Shown in pieces: positions 5,641 to 5,916 of a DNA stretch of 5,916 nt. The stretch comes from an uncultured Methylococcaceae bacterium (GTDB lineage Bacteria > Pseudomonadota > Gammaproteobacteria > Methylococcales > Methylomonadaceae). The first letter of the stretch is position 1, and the number at the start of each line of letters is the position of its first letter. The translations under genes and the position numbers were made by a program. The stretch lies in contig CAIMDR010000574.1 in NCBI GenBank assembly GCA_903839795.1, positions 1 through 5,916 of the forward strand, in the 5' to 3' direction. The notes beneath the pieces were generated by a model that saw nothing but the letters and a program-made list of their open reading frames with translations, made no database searches and had not been told where the DNA came from.

Positions 5641-5714
5641 CACTTGTATATCGTATAACACTGTCCAATCTTGATACCTAAAATTAGATTTCTACTTTTA
5701 AAGTGAGTAAAGAC

Positions 5715-5916
5715 ATGAAAACATCTATTCAAATATTATCCCCGTTTCGACTCTCGACATTATTCTTATTGATGTTGATCCTAATACCACAGCCAAGCTA
5801 TAGCGAGTCTAACAACAGGAAAATAGAAAATTGGCTTAATTCAGCGCAAAAAGATTTTTTAAAAATTCATTCTATTCTTGTCACCTCCAGCACACCGTCA
5901 TTCTCCATAGATGAAC
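5715..5916 (+). CDS. Partial gene for an exported protein of unknown function
   Basis: The frame is open from ATG 5715 to the window end (67 complete codons), so the gene is truncated on the right. Residues 1-29 look like a Sec signal peptide: MKTSIQ, a basic Arg at 12, hydrophobic STLFLLMLILIP (about 14-25), then QPSYS before a polar mature start (ESNNRK). No lipobox cysteine is present, so it is not a lipoprotein. The visible mature part (SNNRKIENWLNSAQKDFLKI, then a Ser/Thr-rich stretch) matches no family I recognise. The start is supported only by a weak purine stretch (AAAGTGAG) upstream; it rests mainly on the signal-peptide shape. It could belong with the preceding exported proteins, but 209 bp and two structured repeats separate them. 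Confidence 0.6.
   Translation, partial: MKTSIQILSPFRLSTLFLLMLILIPQPSYSESNNRKIENWLNSAQKDFLKIHSILVTSSTPSFSIDE

Overview
The window looks like a chromosomal stretch of a Gram-negative bacterium of moderate G+C, most likely a gammaproteobacterium. The pointers are a UbiX flavin prenyltransferase, a LytS/AlgZ-type sensor kinase with a LytTR regulator, and two secreted proteins ending in a VPVPAA-type PEP-CTERM sorting signal. That ending is common in environmental gammaproteobacteria such as methanotrophs (Methylococcales). The taxonomic guess is inference from family distribution and is weak.

Layout. Bases 1-125 hold a G+C-rich non-coding edge with small inverted repeats. The left half is read on the minus strand. 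It holds ubiX (126-704), a convincing intrinsic terminator (828-866), and a two-gene operon (3072 down to 933) in which the sensor kinase is followed after 22 bp by its response regulator. A gene-free gap of about 600 bp (3073-3671) separates this operon from a divergent plus-strand block. The gap carries imperfect inverted repeats and broken minus-strand reading frames that suggest a decayed or repeated element.

The plus-strand block holds two tandem paralogous PEP-CTERM proteins (3672-4562 and 4762-5505). Each has a good Shine-Dalgarno and each is followed by an inverted repeat. Between them lies a nearly perfect palindromic repeat of intergenic-repeat type (4640-4672). The window ends inside a further exported protein of unknown function (5715 onward).

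How the parts may work together. The kinase would sense an envelope-related signal with its multi-pass membrane domain and phosphorylate the LytTR regulator. Divergent placement next to two predicted surface or matrix proteins makes those proteins candidate targets, but no convincing paired LytTR binding sites were seen, so this link is only positional. UbiX supplies prenylated FMN to a UbiD-type decarboxylase, probably for ubiquinone synthesis, and looks functionally unrelated to the rest. The strongest candidate for something undescribed is the PEP-CTERM paralog pair, whose conserved domain I cannot assign to any named function.
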